64,000 nt of DNA from Deferribacteraceae bacterium UBA6799 (GTDB lineage: Bacteria > Chrysiogenota > Deferribacteres > Deferribacterales > Geovibrionaceae), in contig DKFJ01000006.1 of assembly GCA_002452335.1 (NCBI GenBank), positions 120,023 through 184,022 of the forward strand, given 5' to 3'. The notes beneath the pieces are model-generated. The model saw nothing but the letters and a program-made list of their open reading frames with translations, did not search any database and was not told where the DNA came from. This document shows positions 40,279 to 49,140 of the stretch, piece after piece. The position numbers and the translations under genes were made by a program. How positions within the stretch are numbered: the first letter of the stretch is position 1; each line of letters starts with the position of its first letter.

Positions 40279-41481
40279 GTGTTAAAGCCTGAAGAGCAGT
40301 TAGAACAGATCAAAAGAGGAACAGAGGAGATAATCAGCGAAGAGGATCTTCTCAAAAAGCTACAGAAAGCATATGACGAGGGAAAACCCCTTAGAATAAA
40401 AGCGGGGTTCGACCCCACCGCTCCCGACCTGCACCTGGGTCACACGGTTCTCATTCAGAAACTCAAACATTTTCAGGATCTGGGGCATCAGGTAATATTC
40501 CTGATAGGTGATTTCACCGGAATGATAGGTGACCCCACAGGAAAGAGCGAAACCAGAAAAGCCCTGACCAAAGAGCAGGTTCTGGCAAATGCGGAGACAT
40601 ATAAAGAGCAGGTTTTCAAGATACTTGATCCCGCCAGAACAGAAGTGGCCTTCAACAGCACATGGATGGAGGCGATGAACTCTCAGGACATGATACGTCT
40701 GGCATCTCAGTATACTGTCGCCAGAATGCTGGAGCGGGACGATTTTTCTAAAAGATACGCTAACAACAAACCCATAAGCATACACGAGTTCCTGTATCCG
40801 CTGGTGCAGGGATATGACTCCGTGGCGCTGAAAAGCGACGTGGAGCTGGGCGGAACAGATCAGAAGTTCAACCTGCTGGTGGGCAGAGACCTGCAAAGGT
40901 CTCACGGACAGGCGCCTCAGGTTGCCCTCACCATGCCTATTCTGGAAGGTCTGGACGGCGTGAACAAAATGTCCAAGTCTCTGAATAACTATATAGGTAT
41001 AGCCGAATCTCCATCAGATATGTTCGGAAAGATGATGTCCATTTCGGACGATCTGATGTTCCGCTACTATCTGCTGCTCTCTGATAAGTCACTGAGCGAG
41101 ATAGATATTCTGAAAAAAGCCGTGAAAGACGGCAGCAAACACCCCATGGAAGCCAAGAAAGAGCTGGCTGTTGAGATCATCACACGTTTTCACAGCGCTC
41201 AGGAAGCTCAGGAGGCGAGGGACGGATTCGAAAAGGTTTTTTCTCAGAGAGAAAATCCCGAAGATATGCCCGAATATAAAATGGGTGCCGAAGACAAGAT
41301 AATAGACGCTGTGGACGCTCTGAAACTGGCCCCCAGCAAGAGCGAAGCAAGAAGAACCGCAAAAGCCGGCGGTGTGTCCATAAACGGTGAAAAGACCGAT
41401 GACATAGATATAACACTGCCGAAAGGCGAATATGTTCTGAAAGTCGGCAAACGCAGATTTGCCAAACTCATAGTAAGCTAG
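40279..41481 (+). CDS. tyrS: Tyrosyl-tRNA synthetase
   Basis: About 400 residues from the GTG at 40279, which follows GGAGGAGA; the open frame runs upstream but those codons lack a binding site. Class I synthetase with the HIGH-type motif in DLHLGHTVLIQKL, tyrosine pocket, and KMSKS in NKMSKSLNNYIG; C-terminal S4 RNA-binding domain (about 335-400; SKSEARRTAKAGGVSING). The long insertion and GDFTGMIGDPTGKSETR place it in the TyrS2/TyrZ-like branch common outside enterics. Eleven bases before the DUF1015 gene. Confidence 0.97.
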   Translation: MLKPEEQLEQIKRGTEEIISEEDLLKKLQKAYDEGKPLRIKAGFDPTAPDLHLGHTVLIQKLKHFQDLGHQVIFLIGDFTGMIGDPTGKSETRKALTKEQVLANAETYKEQVFKILDPARTEVAFNSTWMEAMNSQDMIRLASQYTVARMLERDDFSKRYANNKPISIHEFLYPLVQGYDSVALKSDVELGGTDQKFNLLVGRDLQRSHGQAPQVALTMPILEGLDGVNKMSKSLNNYIGIAESPSDMFGKMMSISDDLMFRYYLLLSDKSLSEIDILKKAVKDGSKHPMEAKKELAVEIITRFHSAQEAQEARDGFEKVFSQRENPEDMPEYKMGAEDKIIDAVDALKLAPSKSEARRTAKAGGVSINGEKTDDIDITLPKGEYVLKVGKRRFAKLIVS

Positions 41482-41491
41482 GAGGATACCC

Positions 41492-42748
41492 GTGTCTATT
41501 GTAAGACCGTTCAACGGAGTAAGATATAATCTGGAAGAGGTTCTCTTAAAAAGAGTTGTCGCTCCGCCTTATGACGTGATTTCCCCGGAAATGAAACAGG
41601 CTCTGAAAGATAAAAGTGAATACAATGTCGTGACTCTCGATCTTCCGGACGGAGAGGACGAAAAATATAACAACGCCGCAAAGCTCTATCAGGAATATCT
41701 GGATAAGAAAGTTCTGATAAAAGATCAGAAACCCGGATTCTATGTTTATGAGCAGGTATACGAATACTGCGGTAAGGAATATGTCCGCACAGGTTTTATC
41801 GGGCTTTTAAAGATAGAAGAGCTGGGAAAAGGCTCTGTATATCCCCATGAAAAAACACTGTCCGGTCCCAAGAAAGACAGGTTCGAGCTGATGAAAGCGT
41901 GCAAGACGAACTTCAGCCAGATATTCGGTCTCTATATGGATAAAGAGAACAGGATGAACCTTGTTTTCAATGACGCTAAAAAGAATATGCCCACAGCGTC
42001 CGCTCTGGATGACGAAGGCGTTAAAAACACCATCTGGTCTGTGAGCGATGACAACACCGTCCGCATGATAGAAGAATTCATGAAGGACAAGGCGATATAC
42101 ATCGCTGACGGTCACCACAGATATGAAACAGCTCTGAACTACCGTGACTATGCCAGAGAGCTGAACAAAGACGTGGAAAAAGAGGAAAAACCCTATGACT
42201 ACGTTATGATGATGTTCGTCAACTTTTATGACGAAGGACTCAAGATCTTCCCCACCCACAGGGTTCTCGAGGTTGAGGAAGGATTCGATTTCAAAGGATT
42301 CGCAGACAAGCTCGCTTTTGATTTCGTCATAGAAACTCTCGACTGCGCTGAGGCCGCCGACAGATATGTTAACGATCCCGCTTCCGGACGTGCCATGGCT
42401 ATATATTTCGGCAACACCTACTACGGAATCAAGGCGAAAGATGATGTTATCGAGAAACTGAACCCCGTGTACCGCAAGGTGGACACATATCTTCTTCAGG
42501 AAGGTATAATGAAGAAATTCCTCGGCGTGTCAGACGACCGCCTGCTGAAAAAAGAGGGCGTCTATTTCGTGCAGACACTTGCCCAGATAGAAAAGCTGGC
42601 TGAGGGCAAAAAAGCCGTGGGATTCATTCTGAAAGGAGTGGATATCGATATTGTCAGAGAGATATCAGAGAGCGGTCAGGTAATGCCGCAGAAATCCACA
42701 TATTTCTATCCTAAACTTCAGACAGGTCTTGTGATCTATCAGTTCTGA
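41492..42748 (+). CDS. DUF1015 family protein
   Basis: A 418-residue DUF1015 protein starting SIVRPFNGVRYN, with the hallmark VAPPYDVISPEMKQ, FIGLLKIEELGKGSVYPHEKT and the IADGHHRYETALNYRDYARE block. A family member in Thermococcus (SerK) is a free-serine kinase, but bacterial DUF1015 proteins are mostly uncharacterised and this one should not be named so. Start GTG follows GGAGG. Co-transcribed with tyrS, ended by a terminator at 42772-42796. Confidence 0.92.
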   Translation: MSIVRPFNGVRYNLEEVLLKRVVAPPYDVISPEMKQALKDKSEYNVVTLDLPDGEDEKYNNAAKLYQEYLDKKVLIKDQKPGFYVYEQVYEYCGKEYVRTGFIGLLKIEELGKGSVYPHEKTLSGPKKDRFELMKACKTNFSQIFGLYMDKENRMNLVFNDAKKNMPTASALDDEGVKNTIWSVSDDNTVRMIEEFMKDKAIYIADGHHRYETALNYRDYARELNKDVEKEEKPYDYVMMMFVNFYDEGLKIFPTHRVLEVEEGFDFKGFADKLAFDFVIETLDCAEAADRYVNDPASGRAMAIYFGNTYYGIKAKDDVIEKLNPVYRKVDTYLLQEGIMKKFLGVSDDRLLKKEGVYFVQTLAQIEKLAEGKKAVGFILKGVDIDIVREISESGQVMPQKSTYFYPKLQTGLVIYQF

Positions 42749-42771
42749 TAAAATTTCTTAAACAGTTATCA

Positions 42772-42796
42772 GGGGGCATATCATTATGCCCCCTTT
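42772..42796 (+). terminator. Intrinsic terminator after DUF1015 gene
   Basis: GGGGGCAT (42772-42779), ATCATT loop, ATGCCCCC (42786-42793), TTT. The following 115 bases to fadL are AT-rich and hold several overlapping -10-like boxes but no clear -35. Confidence 0.88.
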
Positions 42797-42910
42797 GTTT
42801 TTTCTGTAATTAGTATAATAATTAATTATGTACGTTAATTAATGTATTAACTTTATTATTGCCAAAATTGAACCATTATAATAATGTTATAAAGTTTTAA
42901 TGGAGGAAGT

Positions 42911-44338
42911 ATGAAGAAGATATTATCATTTTCATTATTATTTATGTTTTCCGCCCTGTCAGCCTTCGCAGGACACGTTGATACCTATGGTATCGGGTCG
43001 AAGGCCACAGCGATGGGCGGTGCTGTTGTTGCAGGGATTGATGATCCCTATGCTGTGTACTATAACCCTGCGGCGATGGTTAACATCAAGAGACCCACTC
43101 TGTCTCTGGGAACTCACATCGTTGATCCCTCGCTGACTATCAAGGAATATAATGTGGAGACATCCGGTCTCCTTGCCGATCCTTCTTTCGAAGCGGAAGA
43201 TATCCAGGACAGGTCACCCCTGCTGGTGGTTCCTCACTTCGGCTATGTGCATCCTATCAATGACAAAGTAACATTCGGTATGGCTTTCTATGTTCCCTAC
43301 GGACTGGATCTGAGATGGGACGATAACGGCGCCACAAACCCCGCCGCATATAACACTTTCCACTCATGGTACAAGAGAGAGGTTCTTACCCCTTCCGTAT
43401 CATATAAGTTCAGCGATAAGTTTTCTCTCGGCGCGGGAGTTTCTCTGGGCAAGGCTCAGGCAGGCAACGAGAGGATAAGATATGTCCCCGCTAAGCTGAA
43501 GAGCTCCGCCGCCTGGACAGCCGTTCTCAGCGCGCTTCGCCCCGGCGACCCCACCAACGCCGCTACCGCTGCGGGTCTGGCGGCGAAATATACCGCTCTG
43601 GGTGACGCTACTTTCGATATGAGCTATGAGGACGACTTCAACATCTCCTATAACTTCGGAGCCCTGTATAAGTTCAACGACAAATGGAGCGCGGGTATAA
43701 CATACCGCAGTTTTTCCCACGTTGATCTGGAGGGAACAGCGAAAGTGACTCCTGAACAGCCTCTGTGGGGCAACGATGATCTGGACTCCAACACGTCAGT
43801 GGACACACCCGACTCAGTGCAGTTTGGCGTGCAGTACAAGATAACGCCGAAACTCAGCATAGAGGCGGATATTGTCAGAACATTCTGGAGCAACATCGAC
43901 TCATACACTGTTGAATTTGAGGATGATCTGCTCAATGTCGCAGGCGCTTCTGAAGAGATATATCAGAGACACTGGAAGGACACATGGCAGTACAAGCTGG
44001 GTCTGGAATACAAGCTCAACGACACTGTAGACCTGAGAGCCGGATACTACTATGATGAATCCACAGTGCCTGAGGACACATTCGATGTTCTGTGGCCCGA
44101 CTCTGACAAGCACGTCTTCTCTGTGGGTGCCGGTCTGCATTTCGGAAATGTGACAGTGGATACTGTGGTTCAGTACATCTATATCGAGCAGGTCACAATA
44201 GATCTGGGCGCTTCAGAAAACCTGAACGACAGCTATATCAGAGAGATGCTCGGATACAGCATTCACGACGCTGAGGTTGAGGCAGTGGCTGAGGGTCACA
44301 TCTGGAGCTTCGGTGTTACGGTTTCCTATAAATTCTGA
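42911..44338 (+). CDS. FadL/OmpP1/TodX-family outer-membrane transporter
   Basis: A 475-residue porin with signal peptide (ILSFSLLFMFSALSAFA) and the FadL opener YGIGSKATAMGGAVVAGIDDPYAVYYNPAAM, which forms the plug hatch. Beta-barrel strands end in FGVTVSYKF with terminal Phe. FadL proteins pass fatty acids or other hydrophobic compounds by lateral diffusion. A variable Ala/Gly-rich stretch at about 195-220 is probably a surface loop. GGAGGA precedes the ATG; a terminator follows directly. Substrate unknown. Confidence 0.92.
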   Translation: MKKILSFSLLFMFSALSAFAGHVDTYGIGSKATAMGGAVVAGIDDPYAVYYNPAAMVNIKRPTLSLGTHIVDPSLTIKEYNVETSGLLADPSFEAEDIQDRSPLLVVPHFGYVHPINDKVTFGMAFYVPYGLDLRWDDNGATNPAAYNTFHSWYKREVLTPSVSYKFSDKFSLGAGVSLGKAQAGNERIRYVPAKLKSSAAWTAVLSALRPGDPTNAATAAGLAAKYTALGDATFDMSYEDDFNISYNFGALYKFNDKWSAGITYRSFSHVDLEGTAKVTPEQPLWGNDDLDSNTSVDTPDSVQFGVQYKITPKLSIEADIVRTFWSNIDSYTVEFEDDLLNVAGASEEIYQRHWKDTWQYKLGLEYKLNDTVDLRAGYYYDESTVPEDTFDVLWPDSDKHVFSVGAGLHFGNVTVDTVVQYIYIEQVTIDLGASENLNDSYIREMLGYSIHDAEVEAVAEGHIWSFGVTVSYKF

Positions 44339-44346
44339 TAAAACTC

Positions 44347-44373
44347 AAGGGCGCTCAAATGGGCGCCCTTTTT
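44347..44373 (+). terminator. Intrinsic terminator of the FadL-type gene
   Basis: AAGGGCGC (44347-44354), eight-base loop, GCGCCCTT (44363-44370) and further T. Confidence 0.9.
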
Positions 44374-44443
44374 GATTTCCTCTTTTCAAGATTTTCAAAT
44401 TTTAGTATCATCCCAGTAACATGTATGCCGGAGATATGATCCT

Positions 44444-45280
44444 ATGATATCCAGACGGGGCTTTTTGAAACTTTCTGTATTTTCACTCTTCGCTTTGTCA
44501 GCGGGTCTGCCCTCTGCCTCTGCCGGTGAGACGCATGTTCCCCGTGCTGATAAAAGCGTTTTTCTGAATAAAGAATATTTTAAAAAGATAAAAGAGTTCG
44601 ACAAACCTTTCGCCGATGATATGCATGCGGAGAAATGGGAGTATGGCTACATCCGTTCCTGCGTAAAAAAGCTTTACGGTGTTCTGTCCGTTGCCGGATA
44701 CGGCAATTTTAACATAATCAGCTTCGACGACGCTCTGCGTCTGATGAGAAAAAACCCGAATCTTGTGCCTTTCACAGCGAAAGAGAAAGCGTATCTTGAT
44801 ATGCTTTTCCACCGTGACGCAGCCAGATACGGGTTTTACGGAGAAAAAGTCTTTTCCAGACTGACAGATACCATCAGAAAGAACGACGTGGTGAAGATGC
44901 CCGGAACAGGGCACTATCTGTATAAGGCTCAGGCGGTGGCTGTCTATGACAAGATCACCAGCGATATGAGTACGCTGGTTCTGACATCCGGAGTCAGAGG
45001 TGTTGTGAAACAGCTTTTTCTGTTCATGAACAAAGCCGTTCAGACAGAGGGCAATCTGTCCATGGCATCCCGTTCACTCGCCCCTGCCGGATATTCCTAT
45101 CACGGCGTGGGAGATTTCGATGTGGGCATAAGGGGCTGGGGCGCAGATAATTTCACGGATAAGTTCGCCACCACAGACGAATACGTTAAACTGATAGATT
45201 CCGGGTATATGCGCATCAGATATGATAAAAAAAATCCATTCGGAGTGCGTTTCGAGCCGTGGCATGTTAAAGTTGTTTAA
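44444..45280 (+). CDS. Tat-exported VanY-like (M15B) D,D-carboxypeptidase
   Basis: A 278-residue protein with a twin-arginine signal: ISRRGFLKLSVFSLFALSAG fits the S-R-R-x-F-L-K pattern, then an Ala-x-Ala type end. The last 90 residues look like the peptidase M15B (VanY) zinc site: SRSLAPAGYSYHGVGDFDVG supplies the His and Asp, and FEPWHVKVV the second His region. Such enzymes trim peptidoglycan stem peptides. The middle is an unrecognised helical region. Tat export suggests folding, perhaps with metal, before export, as for E. coli amidases. It begins 71 bases after a terminator and runs 14 bases before the YihY fusion. Confidence 0.72.
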   Translation: MISRRGFLKLSVFSLFALSAGLPSASAGETHVPRADKSVFLNKEYFKKIKEFDKPFADDMHAEKWEYGYIRSCVKKLYGVLSVAGYGNFNIISFDDALRLMRKNPNLVPFTAKEKAYLDMLFHRDAARYGFYGEKVFSRLTDTIRKNDVVKMPGTGHYLYKAQAVAVYDKITSDMSTLVLTSGVRGVVKQLFLFMNKAVQTEGNLSMASRSLAPAGYSYHGVGDFDVGIRGWGADNFTDKFATTDEYVKLIDSGYMRIRYDKKNPFGVRFEPWHVKVV

Positions 45281-45294
45281 GGCGGTGCCGGGCT

Positions 45295-46563
45295 ATGTTG
45301 CTGAAGAGTAAACTGGAAAAAATTATTCTGTCCTTCATTCAGAGGATAGTGATATCGTATACATATTTTCTGCGCAACGAACTTAGAAACCACGCTGCGG
45401 CGGCGGCTTACTATCTTCTTTTGTCCCTGATACCGCTGGTGCTGTTTTTCTTCTACATCTTTGATACGTTTCTGGCAAAATATCCAAACTTCTCCGACGA
45501 GCTCTTCTATCTGCTGTCCACTATATCAGATACACTGTCGCCTCAGATGTTCAGCGAGCTGGGCATATCCAAACAGGTTGGCGGCGCTATAGGTATAGTG
45601 GGGCTTCTGAACCTGGTGTGGAGCAGCCGTCTTGTTCTGCTGGCTCTCCAGCGGGCTTTTTTTGTGATATTTCCGGCGGAGCAGAAGCGCAATTTTTTTC
45701 TGGAGAACGGGGTGGCTTTTATCATTCTGCCTCTTGTTTTCACCATCGTTCTGGCGCTGTCCATGTTCAGCGGAGCGAAGGGATTCATCATGGAATACAT
45801 CGAATTTTACGGTATAGCCGGACCAGTGGTGATCAAGGCGCTCGATACGGTGTCCGTGGCAGTATCGGGATTCATCGGTTTTGTGATCGTTTTTTTGTCA
45901 TATAAATATCTGCCGGTGAAAAAACCGGACGCTAAGAGCGCCATGAGCGGAACTTTGCTGTTTCTCGTTCTTTATACGCTTATAAAATTCGCCGCCTTCA
46001 AACTGTTTCATATGTTCAGCATCAATACGGCATACGGCATCATAGGATCCATCATAGTCATACTGATGTGGGCGTATTTCGTTTTTATGATATTTTTGTT
46101 CTGTGCCCAGTTTGTATTCGTCTGCTACCGGGCTGATATTCTGATATTGAACATGCTGTTCAGCTCAGAAAAACCATCCGAGCTGTTCATGCGGATGAAC
46201 AGACACCTGCTGATGAAATATACCCACAGACTGAAAGAGGGCGACACGCTGTTCAATCAGGGTGACGAGTCGTATGACATATACTATCTTCAGGAAGGCA
46301 GGCTTAACCTTATTATAGAAGGACGTCAGGTCGGGCATATCCACGAGGGCGAGATATTCGGCGAGATGGCGCATATCACAGGCGAGACAAGAAGCGCCAC
46401 GATATCAGCCGCGGAGGACAGCCGTGTGCTGAAACTTTCTCCGAAAAAATTCGATGAGATACTGAAGGACAACAGCATTCTTTCCAGAAGAATAATCACA
46501 ACCTTATGCTCCAGACTCAGAAAGACAGACATGAGTCTCAAAGCCTCTGAATCTGACGAATAA
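45295..46563 (+). CDS. YihY/BrkB-family membrane protein fused to a cyclic-nucleotide-binding domain
   Basis: A 422-residue two-part protein. Residues about 20-290 are the YihY (former RNase BN/BrkB) fold with six hydrophobic segments and the family's NHAAAAAYYLLLSLIPLVLF and LNLVWSSRLVLLALQRAF. Residues about 305-410 are a CRP-type beta-roll: RLKEGDTLFNQGDESYDIYY, the phosphate cassette FGEMAHITGETRSATISA with Glu and Arg-Ser in place, and a C-terminal helix, but no DNA-binding domain. The function of YihY proteins is not settled. The fusion implies gating of a membrane protein by a cyclic nucleotide or another small ligand. Coupled closely to the VanY-like gene upstream. Confidence 0.85.
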   Translation: MLLKSKLEKIILSFIQRIVISYTYFLRNELRNHAAAAAYYLLLSLIPLVLFFFYIFDTFLAKYPNFSDELFYLLSTISDTLSPQMFSELGISKQVGGAIGIVGLLNLVWSSRLVLLALQRAFFVIFPAEQKRNFFLENGVAFIILPLVFTIVLALSMFSGAKGFIMEYIEFYGIAGPVVIKALDTVSVAVSGFIGFVIVFLSYKYLPVKKPDAKSAMSGTLLFLVLYTLIKFAAFKLFHMFSINTAYGIIGSIIVILMWAYFVFMIFLFCAQFVFVCYRADILILNMLFSSEKPSELFMRMNRHLLMKYTHRLKEGDTLFNQGDESYDIYYLQEGRLNLIIEGRQVGHIHEGEIFGEMAHITGETRSATISAAEDSRVLKLSPKKFDEILKDNSILSRRIITTLCSRLRKTDMSLKASESDE

Positions 46564-46587
46564 TCTTTGCAATAATTGAAAAACTGA

Positions 46588-46616
46588 TTGACATAGGTAG
46601 GGCTTTCACCTATAAA
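46588..46616 (+). promoter_or_regulatory. Sigma-70-type promoter for ffh
   Basis: TTGACA (46588-46593), 17-base spacer, TATAAA (46611-46616). The spacer and -10 contain the inverted repeat TAGGT (46594-46598) / ACCTA (46608-46612), a possible operator. Confidence 0.8.
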
Positions 46617-46657
46617 CTGTAGTTCACCCTAATAACGTCCTAGAGGTGCGTTTAAAC

Positions 46658-48010
46658 ATGTTCGGAATTTTGAATGACAAGCTGAACGGCGTATTTAAGA
46701 AGATCAGAAAACAGGTGCGCCTTAACGAAGATAACGTAAACGAAGCCCTCAAACTGGTGCGCATGGCGCTTCTTGAGGCTGACGTAAACTATAAAGTCGT
46801 AAAGACATTCATCGCCAACGTGTCCGAAAAGGCAATGGGCGAAGAGGTTATGAAGAGCCTCACCCCGGATCAGGTTTTTATCAAGATAGTCAATGACGAA
46901 CTGGTGAACATTCTGGGCGGAAAAGACTATGACGAGGCCAAGATTAGGCTGAACTCACAGCCCCCCACCGTTATTATGATGGCGGGATTACAGGGTTCCG
47001 GAAAGACAACCAGCGCCGGAAAACTGGCAAATTTCTTTATGAAGCAGAAACGTTCCGTTCTGCTCGTTGCCGGAGACATATACCGTCCGGCGGCTATAGA
47101 CCAGCTGGAAACACTGGGTAAACAGCTCAACTGTGATGTTTACTCCGATAAAAAGTCAAAAGACGCTGTAAAGATAGCAAAAGACGCTCTGGCTTACGCT
47201 AAAAAAACAGCGAAAGATATAATGATACTCGACACTGCCGGACGTCTGCACATAGACGAAGAGCTGATGAACGAGATCGTGGCTACCAAAGAGGCCGTCA
47301 ACCCTGACGAAGTTCTGTTCGTGGCGGATGCCATGACAGGTCAGGACGCGGTGAACGTGGCGAAGATTTTCAACGAAAAACTCGGCGCCACAGGTATCAT
47401 CCTTACAAAAATGGATGGTGACGCCAGAGGCGGCGCCGCTCTTTCTATCAAGGAAGTGACAGGCAAACCGCTGAAATTTATCGGTACGGGCGAGAAGATG
47501 AACGAGTTCGAGCAGTTCTACCCCGACCGTATGGCTTCCAGAATTCTGGGCATGGGCGATATCGTAACCCTCGTAGAACGTGCTCAGGAGTCCATCGAAG
47601 GCGGCGACGCCGAAGAGATGGCGGAGAAGATGGCGAAGCATGGTCTTGATTTCGAGGACATGCTGAAACAGTTTAAAATGATCAAAAAAATGGGTTCTAT
47701 GGAGAGTATTCTCCGGATGATCCCCGGTCTCGGCAATGTCTCCATGGGAGAACTTGACGACAAGGCCATTAAAAGGGTAGAGGCAATCATATTCTCCATG
47801 ACAATGAAGGAGAGAAAGAACGCCAAGATCCTCAATGCCTCAAGACGCAAGAGGATAGCAAAAGGAAGCGGTACTACTGTTGCTGACGTCAACAGGCTTG
47901 TGAATCAGCTCACTCAGATGAACAAAATGATGAAGCAGATGAAAAACAAGCTCGGCGGATCGAACAAACTGAATCCTGCGATGATGAGAGACTTTCTCAA
48001 AATGAGATAA
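46658..48010 (+). CDS. ffh: Signal recognition particle protein Ffh
   Basis: About 450 residues from the ATG at 46658 (MFGILNDKLNGVFKKIRK); an upstream in-frame GTG at 46646 is less likely. N domain, GTPase G domain with P-loop GLQGSGKTTSAGKLA, DTAGRLHIDEEL and TKMDGDARGGAALS, then the Met-rich M domain (RIAKGSGTTVADVNRLVNQ and the MNKMMKQMKNK tail) that binds SRP RNA and signal peptides. First gene of the rpsP-rplS run by proximity (38 bases to rpsP). Confidence 0.97.
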   Translation: MFGILNDKLNGVFKKIRKQVRLNEDNVNEALKLVRMALLEADVNYKVVKTFIANVSEKAMGEEVMKSLTPDQVFIKIVNDELVNILGGKDYDEAKIRLNSQPPTVIMMAGLQGSGKTTSAGKLANFFMKQKRSVLLVAGDIYRPAAIDQLETLGKQLNCDVYSDKKSKDAVKIAKDALAYAKKTAKDIMILDTAGRLHIDEELMNEIVATKEAVNPDEVLFVADAMTGQDAVNVAKIFNEKLGATGIILTKMDGDARGGAALSIKEVTGKPLKFIGTGEKMNEFEQFYPDRMASRILGMGDIVTLVERAQESIEGGDAEEMAEKMAKHGLDFEDMLKQFKMIKKMGSMESILRMIPGLGNVSMGELDDKAIKRVEAIIFSMTMKERKNAKILNASRRKRIAKGSGTTVADVNRLVNQLTQMNKMMKQMKNKLGGSNKLNPAMMRDFLKMR

Positions 48011-48048
48011 AAGTATATATAAACTAATAATTTAGCGAGGTACATTCA

Positions 48049-48309
48049 GTGGCTACCAGAATTAGACTTGTAAGACTTGGACGTAAAAAAAGACCCTTCT
48101 ACAGAATAGTGGTCTGTGACAGCAGAGAGAGACGCAACGGTAACTTTATCGAGATTCTCGGATACTACAACCCCATGCCTGAGGTTGCCGAAGTTAAGAT
48201 CGATGAGGTAAAGGCTCTCGACTGGCTTAAAAAAGGCGCTCAGCCCTCTGACACAGTAAGAAGCCTGCTCTCTAAAAACGGCGTAATAGCAAAATTCGCC
48301 GAAGCGTAA
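48049..48309 (+). CDS. rpsP: Ribosomal protein bS16
   Basis: An 86-residue small-subunit protein, start GTG at 48049 after GCGAGG (MATRIRLVRLGRKKRPFYRI). Standard length and start of the rpsP-khpA-rimM-trmD-rplS gene order. Confidence 0.98.
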   Translation: MATRIRLVRLGRKKRPFYRIVVCDSRERRNGNFIEILGYYNPMPEVAEVKIDEVKALDWLKKGAQPSDTVRSLLSKNGVIAKFAEA

Positions 48310-48335
48310 GCCTGGCGTCACAAACGGGGTGAACC

Positions 48336-48566
48336 ATGAAAGAGCTTGTTGAGTTTATCGTTAAGTCGCTGGTGGATAAGCCGGACGCTGTGAGCATCAC
48401 AGAGGTTGAGGGTGAAAAAGCCTCAATTCTGGAGCTCAGAGTAGATCAGGCCGACCTCGGCAAAGTGATCGGCAAGCAGGGACGCACAGCGAAGGCTATC
48501 AGAACTATTCTGAATGCCTCAGGTGTGAAAAGCGGCAAAAAAACAGTTCTGGAAATTCTGGACTGA
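48336..48566 (+). CDS. khpA: KH-domain RNA-binding protein KhpA
   Basis: A 76-residue single KH domain with the GxxG loop in VIGKQGRTAKAIRTILNA. KhpA (YlqC) pairs with KhpB/Jag in Firmicutes and binds many RNAs; in other phyla its targets are unknown. Position between rpsP and rimM is conserved. Confidence 0.95.
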   Translation: MKELVEFIVKSLVDKPDAVSITEVEGEKASILELRVDQADLGKVIGKQGRTAKAIRTILNASGVKSGKKTVLEILD

Positions 48567-48590
48567 TCCGCATAATAAAAATGAAATATA

Positions 48591-48619
48591 AAAAGGGCGC
48601 AGTGAAGAAGCGTCCTTTT
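48591..48619 (+). promoter_or_regulatory. Attenuator-like hairpin between khpA and rimM
   Basis: AAAAGGGCGC (48591-48600), nine-base loop, GCGTCCTTTT (48610-48619): ten base pairs including one G-U, ending in four T, 11 bases before the rimM ATG. No Shine-Dalgarno is seen for rimM, so this element may tune rimM/trmD levels by partial termination or RNA processing. Confidence 0.55.
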
Positions 48620-48630
48620 ACGCATGGTTC

Positions 48631-49140
48631 ATGAAGTTTATAAAGATAGGCAAACTTGTTAACACACACGGGCTGGACGGTAACCTGATGATGCAGGTAA
48701 CTACCGAGAGTCCGGAGATTCTCGATGATATGCGCTATATGATGCTGTCGAAAGACGGCAATGTGAAAGCGTCTCTCGAGATAGAATATATGAATCCTTA
48801 CAAGGGAATGCTCCTGATAGGGTTCAAAGGGATAGGCGATGTTGATGCCGCCCTGAAGTATAAGGGAATGGACGTAGTCGTTCCCGAGGACATGCTTCCC
48901 GATCTCGATGACGGTATCTACTGGCACGAGCTGGAGGGATGTCAGGTGTTTGACACAGAAGGTAATCTGGTCGGGACCCTGATCGACTATATGGAAGCCG
49001 GCGCTGCCGAAGTTTTCCGTATCAAAGGCGAGAAGGAGACCTGGCTGATTTCCAATAATAAGAATCATGTTACAGAGATAAATGTGACTGAGAAAAAGCT
49101 GATAGTGGCAAGAGAGGGACTGATTAGTGAAAACGTTTAA
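48631..49140 (+). CDS. rimM: 16S rRNA processing protein RimM
   Basis: A 169-residue assembly factor for the 30S head. N-terminal beta barrel starts FIKIGKLVNTHGLDGNLMMQ, the PRC-barrel C-terminal part has YWHELEGCQVFDTEGNLVGTL. It binds S19 in known cases. It lacks a visible ribosome site and follows a terminator-like hairpin. Its end overlaps the trmD start by 14 bases. Confidence 0.93.
   Translation: MKFIKIGKLVNTHGLDGNLMMQVTTESPEILDDMRYMMLSKDGNVKASLEIEYMNPYKGMLLIGFKGIGDVDAALKYKGMDVVVPEDMLPDLDDGIYWHELEGCQVFDTEGNLVGTLIDYMEAGAAEVFRIKGEKETWLISNNKNHVTEINVTEKKLIVAREGLISENV

Noticed and set aside
41492..42748. Naming the DUF1015 protein a serine kinase
   Set aside because: Only an archaeal member has that activity; transfer of function across this distance is unsafe.
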